Assembly: GCA_024281995.1 (NCBI GenBank)
Contig: JAMWZW010000012.1
Span: forward strand, 31,819 to 95,818
Source of the DNA: Nitrosomonas sp.
Lineage (GTDB): Bacteria > Pseudomonadota > Gammaproteobacteria > Burkholderiales > Nitrosomonadaceae
DNA: 64,000 bases
Reading direction: 5' to 3'
Shown here piece after piece: positions 27,101-36,323 of the stretch. Made by a program: the position numbers and the translations under genes. Each line of letters opens with the position of its first letter. The first letter of the stretch is position 1. The notes under the pieces were generated by a model. It was given only the letters and a program-made list of their open reading frames with translations. It did no database searches and was not told the origin of the DNA.

Positions 27101-28951
27101 TTATTCAGAAGTGAGTACTTGATTCTTACCAGCTTTTTTTGCTCGATATAGTGCTTCGTCCGCACGTTTGAAAATGCTCTCTTGCGCTTCTCCTGGCTGC
27201 AATTGGGCAACACCTGCGCTAAAAGTAATTAACAAGCGATTGTTGTCATGCAAGAAAAACTTTTTTGTTAAATTACGCCGTACTCTAGATAAAATTTGAA
27301 CTGCCTCTCCAAGTTCAGTATTAGGTAACAAAATTACAAACTCTTCACCACCATAACGCGATACAACATCTTCCGGTCTCGTTGTCTCTTTTATGGATTC
27401 AACCAGATATACCAAAGCATCATCACCTACTTTATGACCATGTGTATCGTTCAGTTGCTTAAAATTATCAATATCGAGTAGCGCAAAACACAAGGGTGCT
27501 TGATGGCGCGCTGAGCGTGAAGTTTCTCGCTCAAAAGCTTCATCTAGACCGCGTCTATTAAGAATGCCGGTCAAATGATCTTCATGAACTTTCTCACCCA
27601 TTTCCTGCAACTCTGCTTCAAGTTGATTAATTTTATTTTGTGCCAAGCTAACTTCCGCGCGGGCCGCGAGAAAATCATCGCGATAATTCAATGCATTTTT
27701 TTGCATTTGCTTGGTCTCTGCCATAATTTCCACCACGAATTGATTGAGCACTTCAATATCATCTGTTTGATTAATTTTCTCGGAATAATATCCAAGCTTG
27801 TCGTGATATTCTCCTGTAGAATCTGATAGTTCCTCAATATTACTAATCAGAGAAGTTACCATCTGCTTCATAATCAGCTTAGCTTCACTCAAACGCTGCT
27901 TTATCTCTTCTTGGCGCTGAATAATTTCCTCCAAGTAATGTTCGGCTTGAACAATATTTTGTAAATCCAATGGCTTAGATATTGATTCTTGCAACATGGT
28001 GATTTTATTATTAACCCATTGATCTTCCGATAACAAATAACCGGTACTATTTATCAGCAAGTTCAATAATCTTAATAAACCTTGTTGTAACTTAATTCCA
28101 TTCACGCCTTGCAAATCAAATTTGGAGTAGATCTGCTCCAAACTCGATACGCATTGCTCCATTTCATGCTCATTTCTCACCGTCCTTAATTTCTCTGCTA
28201 GTGATTTAGCCTCCTTGGATAGTGCATCATCATCTATCCAAGGAGCCACTAAACTTTCTAACATTTGCACCTGTACTTTCAGCAATCGATCGATGTAATG
28301 CGAAGATAGTTGCGGCTTACCCGTCTCATTGTTGACTACGTCTCTATCCTGAGGGAGTAAATTATTTTGTGGAGCTGATGAGGAAAACGCTTCAAGATTA
28401 TCAACTTGATCTTGAGAAGGTATTGGGCCCTTTTGCCATGAGTCTATTAAAGCTTCCAGTTTGAAATATAACTGATCTGGGTCTTGAGAAAATTTTGTAA
28501 GCACGCGATTAAGCGCTGCTCGTTTTTTTGCGATAGTTAATGCACCGTGCCCTGTTTCCAGTTGTTTAAATAAAGTTTCTATTACTCTTGCCCATGAAAC
28601 TATTACTCCATGTGCATTCTTATAGTCAGAAAGCTTACTTCTTAAAGCCACTTCAGTCTCGATAAATTTGACAAATGCAGCTTTATATTTACCCCAATCT
28701 TTAGTTTCTATTGCTTGTTCAAGTACAGTTTTATATTCAAATAAATTTGGCGTAGGTTGAGAAAATAATATAGACATTAATTCCTTCAAAATTCTTGATG
28801 TATCTTCAGAAATAATATCTTCTGTATTACCTGCAATTTGGTTATATACCCTGTGATAATTGTCAGGTGTAGGAGGGATTTTTTGTGATGAAAGCTTCTG
28901 CAATGTCTCGCGAGCAAGCATCAAAGGTGTAAGATTTCTATCTCGATTCAT
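27101..28951 (-). CDS. Diguanylate cyclase with long N-terminal helical region
   Basis: A 616-residue cytoplasmic protein. Residues 1 to about 440 contain TPLMLARETLQKLSSQKIPP at the start and long amphipathic or coiled-coil helices, including EHYLEEIIQRQEEIKQRLSE; no known sensor domain was recognised. The C-terminal GGDEF domain begins DHLTGILNRRGLDEAFERE and has SRYGGEEFVILLPN (active-site GGEEF at about 532). It should synthesise c-di-GMP. It lies between the NarL-type regulator and the shorter GGDEF gene on the same strand. Confidence 0.92.
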   Translation of the reverse strand: MNRDRNLTPLMLARETLQKLSSQKIPPTPDNYHRVYNQIAGNTEDIISEDTSRILKELMSILFSQPTPNLFEYKTVLEQAIETKDWGKYKAAFVKFIETEVALRSKLSDYKNAHGVIVSWARVIETLFKQLETGHGALTIAKKRAALNRVLTKFSQDPDQLYFKLEALIDSWQKGPIPSQDQVDNLEAFSSSAPQNNLLPQDRDVVNNETGKPQLSSHYIDRLLKVQVQMLESLVAPWIDDDALSKEAKSLAEKLRTVRNEHEMEQCVSSLEQIYSKFDLQGVNGIKLQQGLLRLLNLLINSTGYLLSEDQWVNNKITMLQESISKPLDLQNIVQAEHYLEEIIQRQEEIKQRLSEAKLIMKQMVTSLISNIEELSDSTGEYHDKLGYYSEKINQTDDIEVLNQFVVEIMAETKQMQKNALNYRDDFLAARAEVSLAQNKINQLEAELQEMGEKVHEDHLTGILNRRGLDEAFERETSRSARHQAPLCFALLDIDNFKQLNDTHGHKVGDDALVYLVESIKETTRPEDVVSRYGGEEFVILLPNTELGEAVQILSRVRRNLTKKFFLHDNNRLLITFSAGVAQLQPGEAQESIFKRADEALYRAKKAGKNQVLTSE

Positions 28952-28982
28952 AGATATATTGAAAAAAATTTAACATAACATT

Positions 28983-29615
28983 TCAATCGACTAACTTATT
29001 TTTAATCGCATAACGAATTAATTCTGAATTGTTAGTAAGCTTAAGCTTTTCCAATAATCGTGCACGATAAACGCTAACAGTTTTAGGGCTCAAAAACATT
29101 TCTGACGATATTTCTGACAATGTCTTACCTGCGGCAATAAAACATAATGTCTGGTATTCTCTGTCAGACAAAGTCGTATGAAGTGGCTTATCTGAATCAG
29201 TATTGATAATATTCGCCAGTTCTTGTGCGACAGCAGAACTTACATACTTATCCCCTTTTGCTACCTGACGAATTGCTGTCACTAATTGTGCAGGCGCGCT
29301 CTGTTTGTTGAGGTACCCTGCCGCACCAGCTTTTAGTGCACGAATTGCAAATTCGTGTTCATTGTGCATACTTAGCATTAATACAGCAAGTTCAGGCTTA
29401 TCTTTTTTAATTTGTTTTAGAATTTCAATACCGTTTCTATCAGGCAAAGAAATATCCAATAACATTACATCAAAATTGTACTGGCGGGCAATTTTGATCG
29501 CCTGGAATCCCGTCTCTGCTTCGCCACTCACCTTAATATCATCAGTTTCACTGAGAATTTGCTTTAAGCCCTGGCGAACAATCGCATGATCGTCAGCAAT
29601 CATCACACTAATCAT
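28983..29615 (-). CDS. NarL/FixJ-type response regulator
   Basis: A 210-residue two-domain regulator from the ATG at 29615 (GGGG just upstream; a TTG four codons earlier is possible). The receiver domain has VMIADDHAIVRQGLKQIL and VMLLDISLPDRNGIEIL. The C-terminal LuxR-type HTH has LSDREYQTLCFIAAGKTLSE and LSPKTVSVYRARLLEKL. It follows the REC-PAS-histidine kinase gene by about 50 bp and is the obvious partner. This resembles UvrY/BvgA-like systems; the target genes are unknown, but the flagellar/che neighbourhood is suggestive. Confidence 0.92.
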   Translation of the reverse strand: MISVMIADDHAIVRQGLKQILSETDDIKVSGEAETGFQAIKIARQYNFDVMLLDISLPDRNGIEILKQIKKDKPELAVLMLSMHNEHEFAIRALKAGAAGYLNKQSAPAQLVTAIRQVAKGDKYVSSAVAQELANIINTDSDKPLHTTLSDREYQTLCFIAAGKTLSEISSEMFLSPKTVSVYRARLLEKLKLTNNSELIRYAIKNKLVD

Positions 29616-29665
29616 GTAGATCCCCAACTATTCAGAATCATTAGATTCGATTTTATATCGAATAC

Positions 29666-31198
29666 TTAACTCGTATTCTTTTTTAACTTATTATTTAAGT
29701 CCGTCTCATGCTTAATTTGTTTCTCAAAATTACCTGTGGGAATAAGAATAGTTACTTTTGTACCTTTTTCGGAATCTCCGGTAATATGAAAATTTCCTTT
29801 TAACTGTTGACAACGCTCACGCATCCCTATGATTCCAAATGAATTATGTTTCTCCATATCTCCACTGGTAATCCCACACCCATTGTCAATTACTTCCAGA
29901 AGTATCAATTTATCCAATTCTACGAGTTTAACCTGAACACGAGAAGCATGTGCATGCTTTGAAATATTTGTAAGCGTTTCCTGAAAAACACGAAAAATCG
30001 CTATCGACAAGTCTGAGTCTAAAGGTATTTCTTCATTTATACAGGATACTCTACAAGCAATACCTGTGCGATCACTAAATTCTTTTGCTTGCCACTGAAC
30101 AGCGGCAACAATGCCACAATCAAGAATACCTGGTCGCAAATCCAAAGAAATTCGACGTGTACTATCAATTACACGATCTACCAAACATTCAATCGATTTT
30201 GCTTTTTGCTGATAGAATTCTATCTTTCTTTGCGACGAGTCTAAGCAAGGCAACAACTCACATTTTATTGCAGTTAACGTTCCTCCAATGTCATCATGAA
30301 TCTCACGTGCAATCCGGGCACGTTCTTGTTCTTTGATTCTCTGCAAATAAGAAGATAATTCAGCCAGTTGCTCGCGGGAACGTACAATTTCACGTTCAAC
30401 TAATTTATTTCGTGTAATGTTGATCATGATACCATCCCAAATTGTTGTACGGTCGGGCGTCCGTCTAGGTGTTGCACGCAAACTAATCCACTTTATATCG
30501 TTATCTCCTTTTGCTTGAATGCAACCCTCCCAATTCCAAGTTGAAAGCTGTTCAGCTGAGGTAATCAATAACTGATGATAAGATTGCCTGTCATCCGGCA
30601 AAATCAGATCCGGAAATAATTCCGGATTATCTATTAGTTCTTGAGGTGATAATCCCAGTAATGTCTCGCTTGCATCACTTGCGTACAAAAAACTCGTTTC
30701 ATTCTTAGTGGTTAATAAAAATTGAAAAACAACGCCAGGAAGATTGGAAGTTATGGCTTGAAAAAGTGTTTCACTTTTTTGCAACGCATTCTGTATGACA
30801 ATAAGACGTTGATAATTATCCACCTCATGCAAGCTACGTCGTATTACGGGCACCAACCTTGCAAGATTTTTCTTCATCATAAAGTCATAGGCACCTAATG
30901 CCATGATATGTGCAGCTGCTTCTTCATCTACACGGCCGGACACAACGATTAAAGGTATATCTAAATTCTGCTCTTTAATGATACACAATACTTCTTCAAC
31001 ATGCAGTTGTGGCAAATGGTAATCAGATAAAATCACATCCCAATTTCTAACTAAGAGTGCATCATGCAATTCAACGATAGTAGAAACACGAATGTAATCC
31101 AATTGGAATCCACTTTGAACAAGCAACTGCAATATCTTTTCTGCATCCGCTTCGGAATGTTCCACCATTAATATTTTCAATTTCTCTTCGTTGAACAT
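29666..31198 (-). CDS. Receiver-PAS-HisKA_3 histidine kinase (NarX-type transmitter)
   Basis: A 510-residue soluble kinase. Residues 1-125 are a receiver domain (VILSDYHLPQLHVEEVL). A PAS domain follows at about 145-270 (LFQAITSNLPGVVFQFLLTT) and then a HisKA_3 transmitter with ARIAREIHDDIGGTLTAIK, phospho-acceptor His301. The HATPase has VIDNGCGI and NSFGIIGMRERCQQLKGNF. HisKA_3 kinases pair with NarL-type regulators, which is the next gene downstream. With no membrane helix, the signal must be cytoplasmic or arrive through phosphorylation of its own receiver. Confidence 0.92.
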   Translation of the reverse strand: MFNEEKLKILMVEHSEADAEKILQLLVQSGFQLDYIRVSTIVELHDALLVRNWDVILSDYHLPQLHVEEVLCIIKEQNLDIPLIVVSGRVDEEAAAHIMALGAYDFMMKKNLARLVPVIRRSLHEVDNYQRLIVIQNALQKSETLFQAITSNLPGVVFQFLLTTKNETSFLYASDASETLLGLSPQELIDNPELFPDLILPDDRQSYHQLLITSAEQLSTWNWEGCIQAKGDNDIKWISLRATPRRTPDRTTIWDGIMINITRNKLVEREIVRSREQLAELSSYLQRIKEQERARIAREIHDDIGGTLTAIKCELLPCLDSSQRKIEFYQQKAKSIECLVDRVIDSTRRISLDLRPGILDCGIVAAVQWQAKEFSDRTGIACRVSCINEEIPLDSDLSIAIFRVFQETLTNISKHAHASRVQVKLVELDKLILLEVIDNGCGITSGDMEKHNSFGIIGMRERCQQLKGNFHITGDSEKGTKVTILIPTGNFEKQIKHETDLNNKLKKNTS

Positions 31199-31505
31199 TT
31201 AAGTCTCTTGCAAATTGAAACCGATAAGCCACTATTTATAAAAGTCGATTCTAATCTATTAACTTACTGAATTATTATTGCATTTTACAAGAAAATTTAG
31301 TTATAAAGAAATAAATTTCTATCGCAAATAAATGTGGCAAACCAATTCCTTAGGCAAAAAACATGAAACATTCACTCCTAAACTTTTCAAAATGATATCC
31401 GATAACTGCAATCAACGGCGGTTACATACCTTCTTGGATTGCAGGGAAAACCAACGGAACTGGCAATTACGCCAAAATAGATAGTTATCAAAAAGGAGAA
31501 CCCAA
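31199..31505. other. Divergent promoter region of fliC and the hybrid kinase
   Basis: About 307 non-coding bases. They hold the fliC sigma-28 promoter (31379-31405), a long 5' leader and the strong AAAGGAG ribosome site of fliC near 31494. The minus-strand promoter of the kinase-regulator pair should lie near 31210-31280 but was not identified with confidence. Confidence 0.6.
31379..31405 (+). promoter_or_regulatory. Sigma-28 (FliA) promoter of fliC
   Basis: TAAA at 31379-31382, exactly 15 bases, then TCCGATAA at 31398-31405. The consensus is TAAA-N15-GCCGATAA, so only one -10 base differs. Transcription would start near 31412, leaving a leader of about 95 bases before the flagellin start. 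Confidence 0.85.
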
Positions 31506-32972
31506 ATGCCACAAATTATTAACTCAAACGTAGCTTCATTAAATGCTCAACGTAATTTAAATACATCGCAAAACTCATTAAATACATCGTTAACACGTTT
31601 GTCATCGGGATTGCGTATTAATAGTGCTAAAGATGATGCTGCTGGTCTGGCAATTTCAGAAAGAATGAGTTCACAAATACGCGGCTTAAACCAAGCTGTA
31701 CGCAATGCAAATGACGGTATCTCACTGGCACAAACTGCAGAAGGTGCACTTGGTGAAATTGGTAATAATTTGCAACGTATTCGTGAACTTGCTGTTCAAT
31801 CTGCTAACGCGTCAAATAGTGCAAGTGACCGTGCTTCACTTCAGAAAGAGGTTACACAATTAACTGCTGAAATTACTCGAGTGGCTAGCCAAACGCAATT
31901 CAACGGTTTGAATTTACTAAACGGCTCTTTCCAGAATCAGAGTTTTCAAGTTGGTGCTAATGCCAATCAAACTATTGATATCTCATCAATACTTGATGCT
32001 CGTTCAACCGGATTAGGCAGCCACAAACTTACAACAGGCGGCTCAGTTGTAGGAACAGTTGTTTCCGGCGCTACTGCTAATGGTATCGCTCAAGAGACTG
32101 ATCTCGCCTTAACTACTAATAAAGGTACTGTAGGTAGTATTGCGTATGCAGCTGATGCTGGTGCTGATGCCATTGCAACTGCGATTAATGATGCGGCATC
32201 AGGTATAGGTATTACCGCAACCGCAACCAATAGCACAACACTAGGTGCCATGAGTACTGCTGGAACCATTAGCTTCAATTTGACTGGTGGCACAGGTACC
32301 GCTCAAGCAATTTCTGTTGATATTACCGATACCAATGATCTTAGTGCCCTAGCTGCAGCAATCAATGGCGTGCAAAACAATACAGGAATCACAGCAACAT
32401 TTACTACCGCTGGAGATAAATCGGAGCTTACACTCAGCACAACGGATGGGCGTGATATCAAAATTGACACCTTTGTTCATAGTGGTGGTGCTGCAACTGA
32501 CACAATAGATTTTGGTACAGTTACTTTGGATGATGGCACAGTTGCAACAGATGCAGTAGCAGTCGGAACAGTTGAACTTACCAGTTCTGAAGGTCAGATC
32601 ATTGCAACCAACGCAGGAACAGACGTCTTTACTGCTGCAACCGATACCAGTTCGTTTCAATCGCTTGCTCTACAAGACATTTCTACATCAGACGGCGCAC
32701 AAACAGCAATTGAGGTATTGGATGCTGCATTAAGCCAAATTAATACCGCGCGTGCTGACTTGGGTGCGATTCAAAACCGTTTCAGCTCAACTATCGCGAA
32801 TCTGCAAAGTGCTTCTGAGAATCTTTCAGCTTCTCGTAGCCGTATTCAGGATGCCGACTTTGCAGCAGAAACAGCAAATATGACACGTGGGCAAATTTTA
32901 CAACAGGCAGGTACAGCAATTCTTGCGCAAGCAAATTCACTACCTAACAATGTTCTTTCACTATTGCGTTAA
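31506..32972 (+). CDS. fliC: Flagellin
   Basis: A 488-residue flagellin. Conserved D0/D1 ends frame the protein: N-terminal PQIINSNVASLNAQRNLNTS and LSSGLRINSAKDDAAGLAIS, and C-terminal MTRGQILQQAGTAILAQANS ending LPNNVLSLLR. The central surface-exposed region (about 170-385) is Thr/Ala/Gly-rich and unlike neighbouring text, as expected for a variable domain. It is exported through the flagellar type III system and polymerises into the filament. It has its own sigma-28 promoter and is followed by flaG, fliD and fliS. Confidence 0.97.
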   Translation: MPQIINSNVASLNAQRNLNTSQNSLNTSLTRLSSGLRINSAKDDAAGLAISERMSSQIRGLNQAVRNANDGISLAQTAEGALGEIGNNLQRIRELAVQSANASNSASDRASLQKEVTQLTAEITRVASQTQFNGLNLLNGSFQNQSFQVGANANQTIDISSILDARSTGLGSHKLTTGGSVVGTVVSGATANGIAQETDLALTTNKGTVGSIAYAADAGADAIATAINDAASGIGITATATNSTTLGAMSTAGTISFNLTGGTGTAQAISVDITDTNDLSALAAAINGVQNNTGITATFTTAGDKSELTLSTTDGRDIKIDTFVHSGGAATDTIDFGTVTLDDGTVATDAVAVGTVELTSSEGQIIATNAGTDVFTAATDTSSFQSLALQDISTSDGAQTAIEVLDAALSQINTARADLGAIQNRFSSTIANLQSASENLSASRSRIQDADFAAETANMTRGQILQQAGTAILAQANSLPNNVLSLLR

Positions 32973-33021
32973 TCAATTGATAAAAAACAGGACATAGTTA
33001 GTATTTCATAAAGTTGAGAAT

Positions 33022-33049
33022 GCGCGGGATTACAAAAAATTTCCCGCGT
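33022..33049 (+). terminator. Hairpin after fliC
   Basis: CGCGGGA at 33023-33029 pairs with TCCCGCG at 33042-33048 in the fliC-flaG gap. The following TTCATTT is only weakly T-rich. It may partly terminate the abundant flagellin transcript or protect its 3' end. Confidence 0.55.
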
Positions 33050-33075
33050 TCATTTCAACTTTTAGGAGTAAGGAT

Positions 33076-33447
33076 ATGAATATCAACCAATTAAATGGAG
33101 CTAGCTTATCTTCAACAATCTCAGTAGCAATTCCAAATACTCAAAGATCAATTACGCTCCCTAATACTATTTCACCTTCAGCTTCTAACTCTCTACAACT
33201 TAGTAGTAAAGATGAACTAAGATCAGAGGAGTTGATTAAACAAGCAGTTGAGAATATTCAGGAAACAGTCGGAAATTTAGCGCATAATTTGCGCTTTTCA
33301 GTTGATCATGATACTGGTAAAACAATTATTAAAGTAATGGACGCGCATACCGAAGAAATTATTAGACAAATACCAACCGAAGAAGCTATTGAAATAGCCC
33401 GAACCCTAGATAAGGTCCAGGGACTATTATTTAATGATAAAGCATAA
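33076..33447 (+). CDS. flaG: FlaG family protein
   Basis: A 123-residue protein whose C-terminal half has the FlaG pattern: NLRFSVDHDTGKTIIKVMD, then EEIIRQIPTEEAIEIARTLD. The N-terminal part is a variable Ser/Thr-rich stretch. FlaG proteins affect filament length and commonly sit between flagellin and fliD, as here. Good ribosome site (AGGAGTAAGG). No catalytic activity is expected. Confidence 0.92.
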   Translation: MNINQLNGASLSSTISVAIPNTQRSITLPNTISPSASNSLQLSSKDELRSEELIKQAVENIQETVGNLAHNLRFSVDHDTGKTIIKVMDAHTEEIIRQIPTEEAIEIARTLDKVQGLLFNDKA

Positions 33448-33483
33448 AAATATTCCTGACTAATATTAAAGCGAGGTTAATAA

Positions 33484-35457
33484 ATGCTCTCATCACCAGG
33501 TGTTGGATCAGGCTTAGACGTCAATAACATTGTCAATCAGTTAATGTCCCTAGAACGTCGGCCATTAATAGCTCTTGATAGTAAAGAAGCGACGCACCAA
33601 ACTAAATTAAGCGCTTTTGGTAGCTTAAAAGGGGCTTTATCTTCTCTTCAGAGTAACGTAGTTTCATTAGCAATTCCAGAAAAATACACCGCTATTGCAG
33701 CCAAAATTACTGATACCACGTTAGCAAATGTAAGCGCGACATCAGCTGCTGTAACAGGAAATTATTCGATAGAAGTTCAAACACTTGCGCAATCCCAGAA
33801 ATTAAAGTCTGCCAGCTTTACAACAACTAATACCACAATTGGTAGTGGTACAATTTCTATACAATTTGGTACTTATAATGGCGGCGCATTTACAATTAAT
33901 CCTGGTAAAGCTGCTCAATCTATAGCTGTTTCTTCTAATAATTCAACACTAGAAGGTATCCGTGACACAATTAATCAAGCAAATGCAGGAGTATCTGCTA
34001 GTATAGTGAATGATGGTAGCGGTAATCGATTAGTCATTTCTTCAAACGATACTGGATTGAGTAATGCTTTAAAAATAACCACGATAGATTCAGACAATAA
34101 TAATTCTGATAATTTAGGGCTTTCACAACTTGCTTACGATGCAACGGCAGGTGGCACCACCAATCTTACCGAAACTGTAGCAGCTAGTAATGCTACATTA
34201 GTTATTGATGGTATTTCAATTAGTAAAGCATCTAACAAAATTACAGATGCCATTGAAGGTGTTACACTTGATCTGCTAAAAACCAATTTAGGTAGTCCAA
34301 CAACATTAAACCTATCTCGTGACACTGCCAGCATTCAAAGTACGATATCTTCCTTTGTCAAGGCATTCAATGATCTCAACAAAACGATAGCTGATTTATC
34401 AAAGTATGATGCAACAACTAGACAAGCATCAATCCTAACTGGTGATTCAACCGTACGATCAATTCAAACAAAATTACGCAATGCAATTTCTGATCCCCTA
34501 ACAACAGCTGGAGGGGGTTTAAGTTTATTGTCAGAAGTAGGTATTTCATTTCAAACAGATGGAACACTTAAGTTTGATCCGTCAAAACTGACGGAAATAC
34601 TCAATGATCCGACAAAAGACATTTCAACGTTATTTGCATCAATTGGAAAGACCAATGATAGTCAAGTAACTTTCGTCAGCGCTGGTTCCGAAACAATGAA
34701 TGGAGAATATTCACTTGATATTAGCCAAATTGCTACACAAGGGAAGGCAAGTGGTAGCATACCAGCAACACTAACAATAAACTCGGGAATCAACGACAAA
34801 TTAGAACTTGTTATTGATGGCGTTAATGCTAGCATTACTGTTGCTGCAGGAACCTATACCTCAACCTCACTAGCGGCTGAAATTCAATCCAAAATAAATG
34901 GAGACTCAGCCATTTCTTCGGCAGGTATTAAAGTAACTATGAGTGAATCTGCTGGAATACTTACTATTGCTTCAAATCAATACGGCTCTGCATCAACCAT
35001 ATCGATTACTGGTGGAAATGGCAAAGCAACTTTATTTGGTACTCCTATTGAATCTAACGGATTAGATGTTGCTGGTACAATCAATGGCATACCTGCTACA
35101 GGCTCTGGTCAAATTTTAACCGGTAATGGCGACAGTAATGAACTCATACTAAATATTTCTGGTGGTAATACTGGAGCAAGAGGAAATATTAATTTTGCAC
35201 ATGGCTTTGCCGCAAAATTAGACATGCTAATAGATGAAATGCTTGATGACCGTTTAATTGACAGTCGCATTGACGGCATTAATTCTTCAATTAAAGATAT
35301 TGATAATCAAAGAGAAAATCTTAATCGTCGGCTTGTGGATGTGGAAAAACGTATTCGTGCTCAATTCACCGCACTAGACTCAATGATTGCTGGTATGACA
35401 CAAACCAGTAACTTCTTGCAACAACAATTATCCAGACTTCCTGGAACAAGCAAATAA
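33484..35457 (+). CDS. fliD: Flagellar filament capping protein FliD
   Basis: A 657-residue hook-associated protein 2. The N-terminal part SSPGVGSGLDVNNIVNQLMS is the family hallmark. The C-terminal coiled region (DSRIDGINSSIKDIDNQREN, then RIRAQFTALDSMIAGMTQTS and FLQQQLSRLPG) matches the FliD_C domain. The protein forms the cap that folds flagellin at the tip. It is longer than the enteric protein (about 470) because of extra repeat-like domains in the middle. A small palindrome (AATGAGGT-T-ACCTCATT, 35456-35472) overlaps the stop. Confidence 0.95.
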   Translation: MLSSPGVGSGLDVNNIVNQLMSLERRPLIALDSKEATHQTKLSAFGSLKGALSSLQSNVVSLAIPEKYTAIAAKITDTTLANVSATSAAVTGNYSIEVQTLAQSQKLKSASFTTTNTTIGSGTISIQFGTYNGGAFTINPGKAAQSIAVSSNNSTLEGIRDTINQANAGVSASIVNDGSGNRLVISSNDTGLSNALKITTIDSDNNNSDNLGLSQLAYDATAGGTTNLTETVAASNATLVIDGISISKASNKITDAIEGVTLDLLKTNLGSPTTLNLSRDTASIQSTISSFVKAFNDLNKTIADLSKYDATTRQASILTGDSTVRSIQTKLRNAISDPLTTAGGGLSLLSEVGISFQTDGTLKFDPSKLTEILNDPTKDISTLFASIGKTNDSQVTFVSAGSETMNGEYSLDISQIATQGKASGSIPATLTINSGINDKLELVIDGVNASITVAAGTYTSTSLAAEIQSKINGDSAISSAGIKVTMSESAGILTIASNQYGSASTISITGGNGKATLFGTPIESNGLDVAGTINGIPATGSGQILTGNGDSNELILNISGGNTGARGNINFAHGFAAKLDMLIDEMLDDRLIDSRIDGINSSIKDIDNQRENLNRRLVDVEKRIRAQFTALDSMIAGMTQTSNFLQQQLSRLPGTSK

Positions 35458-35492
35458 TGAGGTTACCTCATTAACTTTAGAAAGGAACAAAA

Positions 35493-35921
35493 ATGTATAT
35501 TGCAATGAATAATGGGATTTCTGCTTATCAAAAAATTGGGGTTGAAACAAGTATACAATCAGCTGATCCTCACAAACTTATCCTGATGTTGTATGAAGGT
35601 GCACAAGAAGCCCTTGCAAAAGCAAGAATGTATATACACCACAATGAAATCGCTGAAAAAGGACAAATGATCTCAAAAGCTATTATGATTATTGATCATG
35701 GTTTGAAAGCCAGCTTGGATACGAACGCAGGTGGTGATTTGGCAATAAAACTGCAAGCACTCTATGAATATATGGCACATCGATTATTGATAGCTAATAT
35801 TCACAATGATGTTGAAATGATTGATGAAGTCAATAGACTTTTGTTTGAATTGCATGATGCATGGAAAAAGATTGGGCAATCACAAAAAGCTAATGAAACT
35901 GTATCAACAACGACAATTTAA
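35493..35921 (+). CDS. fliS: Flagellar export chaperone FliS
   Basis: A 142-residue helical chaperone. Family motifs include YQKIGVETSIQSADPHKLIL, MLYEGAQEALAKA, ISKAIMIIDHGLKASLD and LYEYMAHRLLIANIHND. FliS binds the flagellin C-terminus in the cytoplasm and prevents premature polymerisation. It is placed between fliD and fliT as in most proteobacteria. Strong ribosome site (AGAAAGGA). Confidence 0.95.
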   Translation: MYIAMNNGISAYQKIGVETSIQSADPHKLILMLYEGAQEALAKARMYIHHNEIAEKGQMISKAIMIIDHGLKASLDTNAGGDLAIKLQALYEYMAHRLLIANIHNDVEMIDEVNRLLFELHDAWKKIGQSQKANETVSTTTI

Positions 35922-35943
35922 TAATTCTTCTATTTTTGAAAAG

Positions 35944-36279
35944 ATGGATAGTACGCAAACAATAATGATTTATAAAGCCATTCTCGCAATCACCGGCAAA
36001 ATGTTAATCGCTGCTCAAAATAAAGAATGGGATGAATTAGTATCTCTAGAACAAGAATGTGGAAAGTTAGCACAAATATTAATAAATGAAAACCATCAGC
36101 CTATACTAGATACAGAATTGCTGCAAAACAAGATAAAAATAATTCATCAAATTTTGGATGACGATGCTCAAATTAGAGCAATTACTGAATCTTGGATGAT
36201 ACGACTACAAGATATACTTTGTGCTAATGGCAAGGTACGCAGCCTTCAACGGGCATATCTAACGACTGAAAATACATAG
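35944..36279 (+). CDS. fliT: Flagellar protein FliT (FliD/FlhDC-associated chaperone type)
   Basis: The ATG at 35944 gives a 111-residue helical protein, MDSTQTIMIYKAILAITGKM, then AAQNKEWDELVSLEQECGKL, which fits FliT-like chaperones in length and pattern. The frame is open upstream to 35821, but that part overlaps fliS out of frame and is not protein-like. FliT-type proteins bind FliD, and in enterics also FlhDC. Recognition relies on weak similarity plus the fliD-fliS-fliT order. Confidence 0.78.
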   Translation: MDSTQTIMIYKAILAITGKMLIAAQNKEWDELVSLEQECGKLAQILINENHQPILDTELLQNKIKIIHQILDDDAQIRAITESWMIRLQDILCANGKVRSLQRAYLTTENT

Positions 36280-36323
36280 CTTCTTGAGTATGCCTAGAAT
36301 GGACCGATTCTGGAAAAACCATC

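Noticed and set aside
32349-32660. Cys-rich minus frame inside fliC
   Set aside because: Antisense of the Thr/Ala-rich flagellin core; the cysteines come from the complement of ACA/GCA codons.
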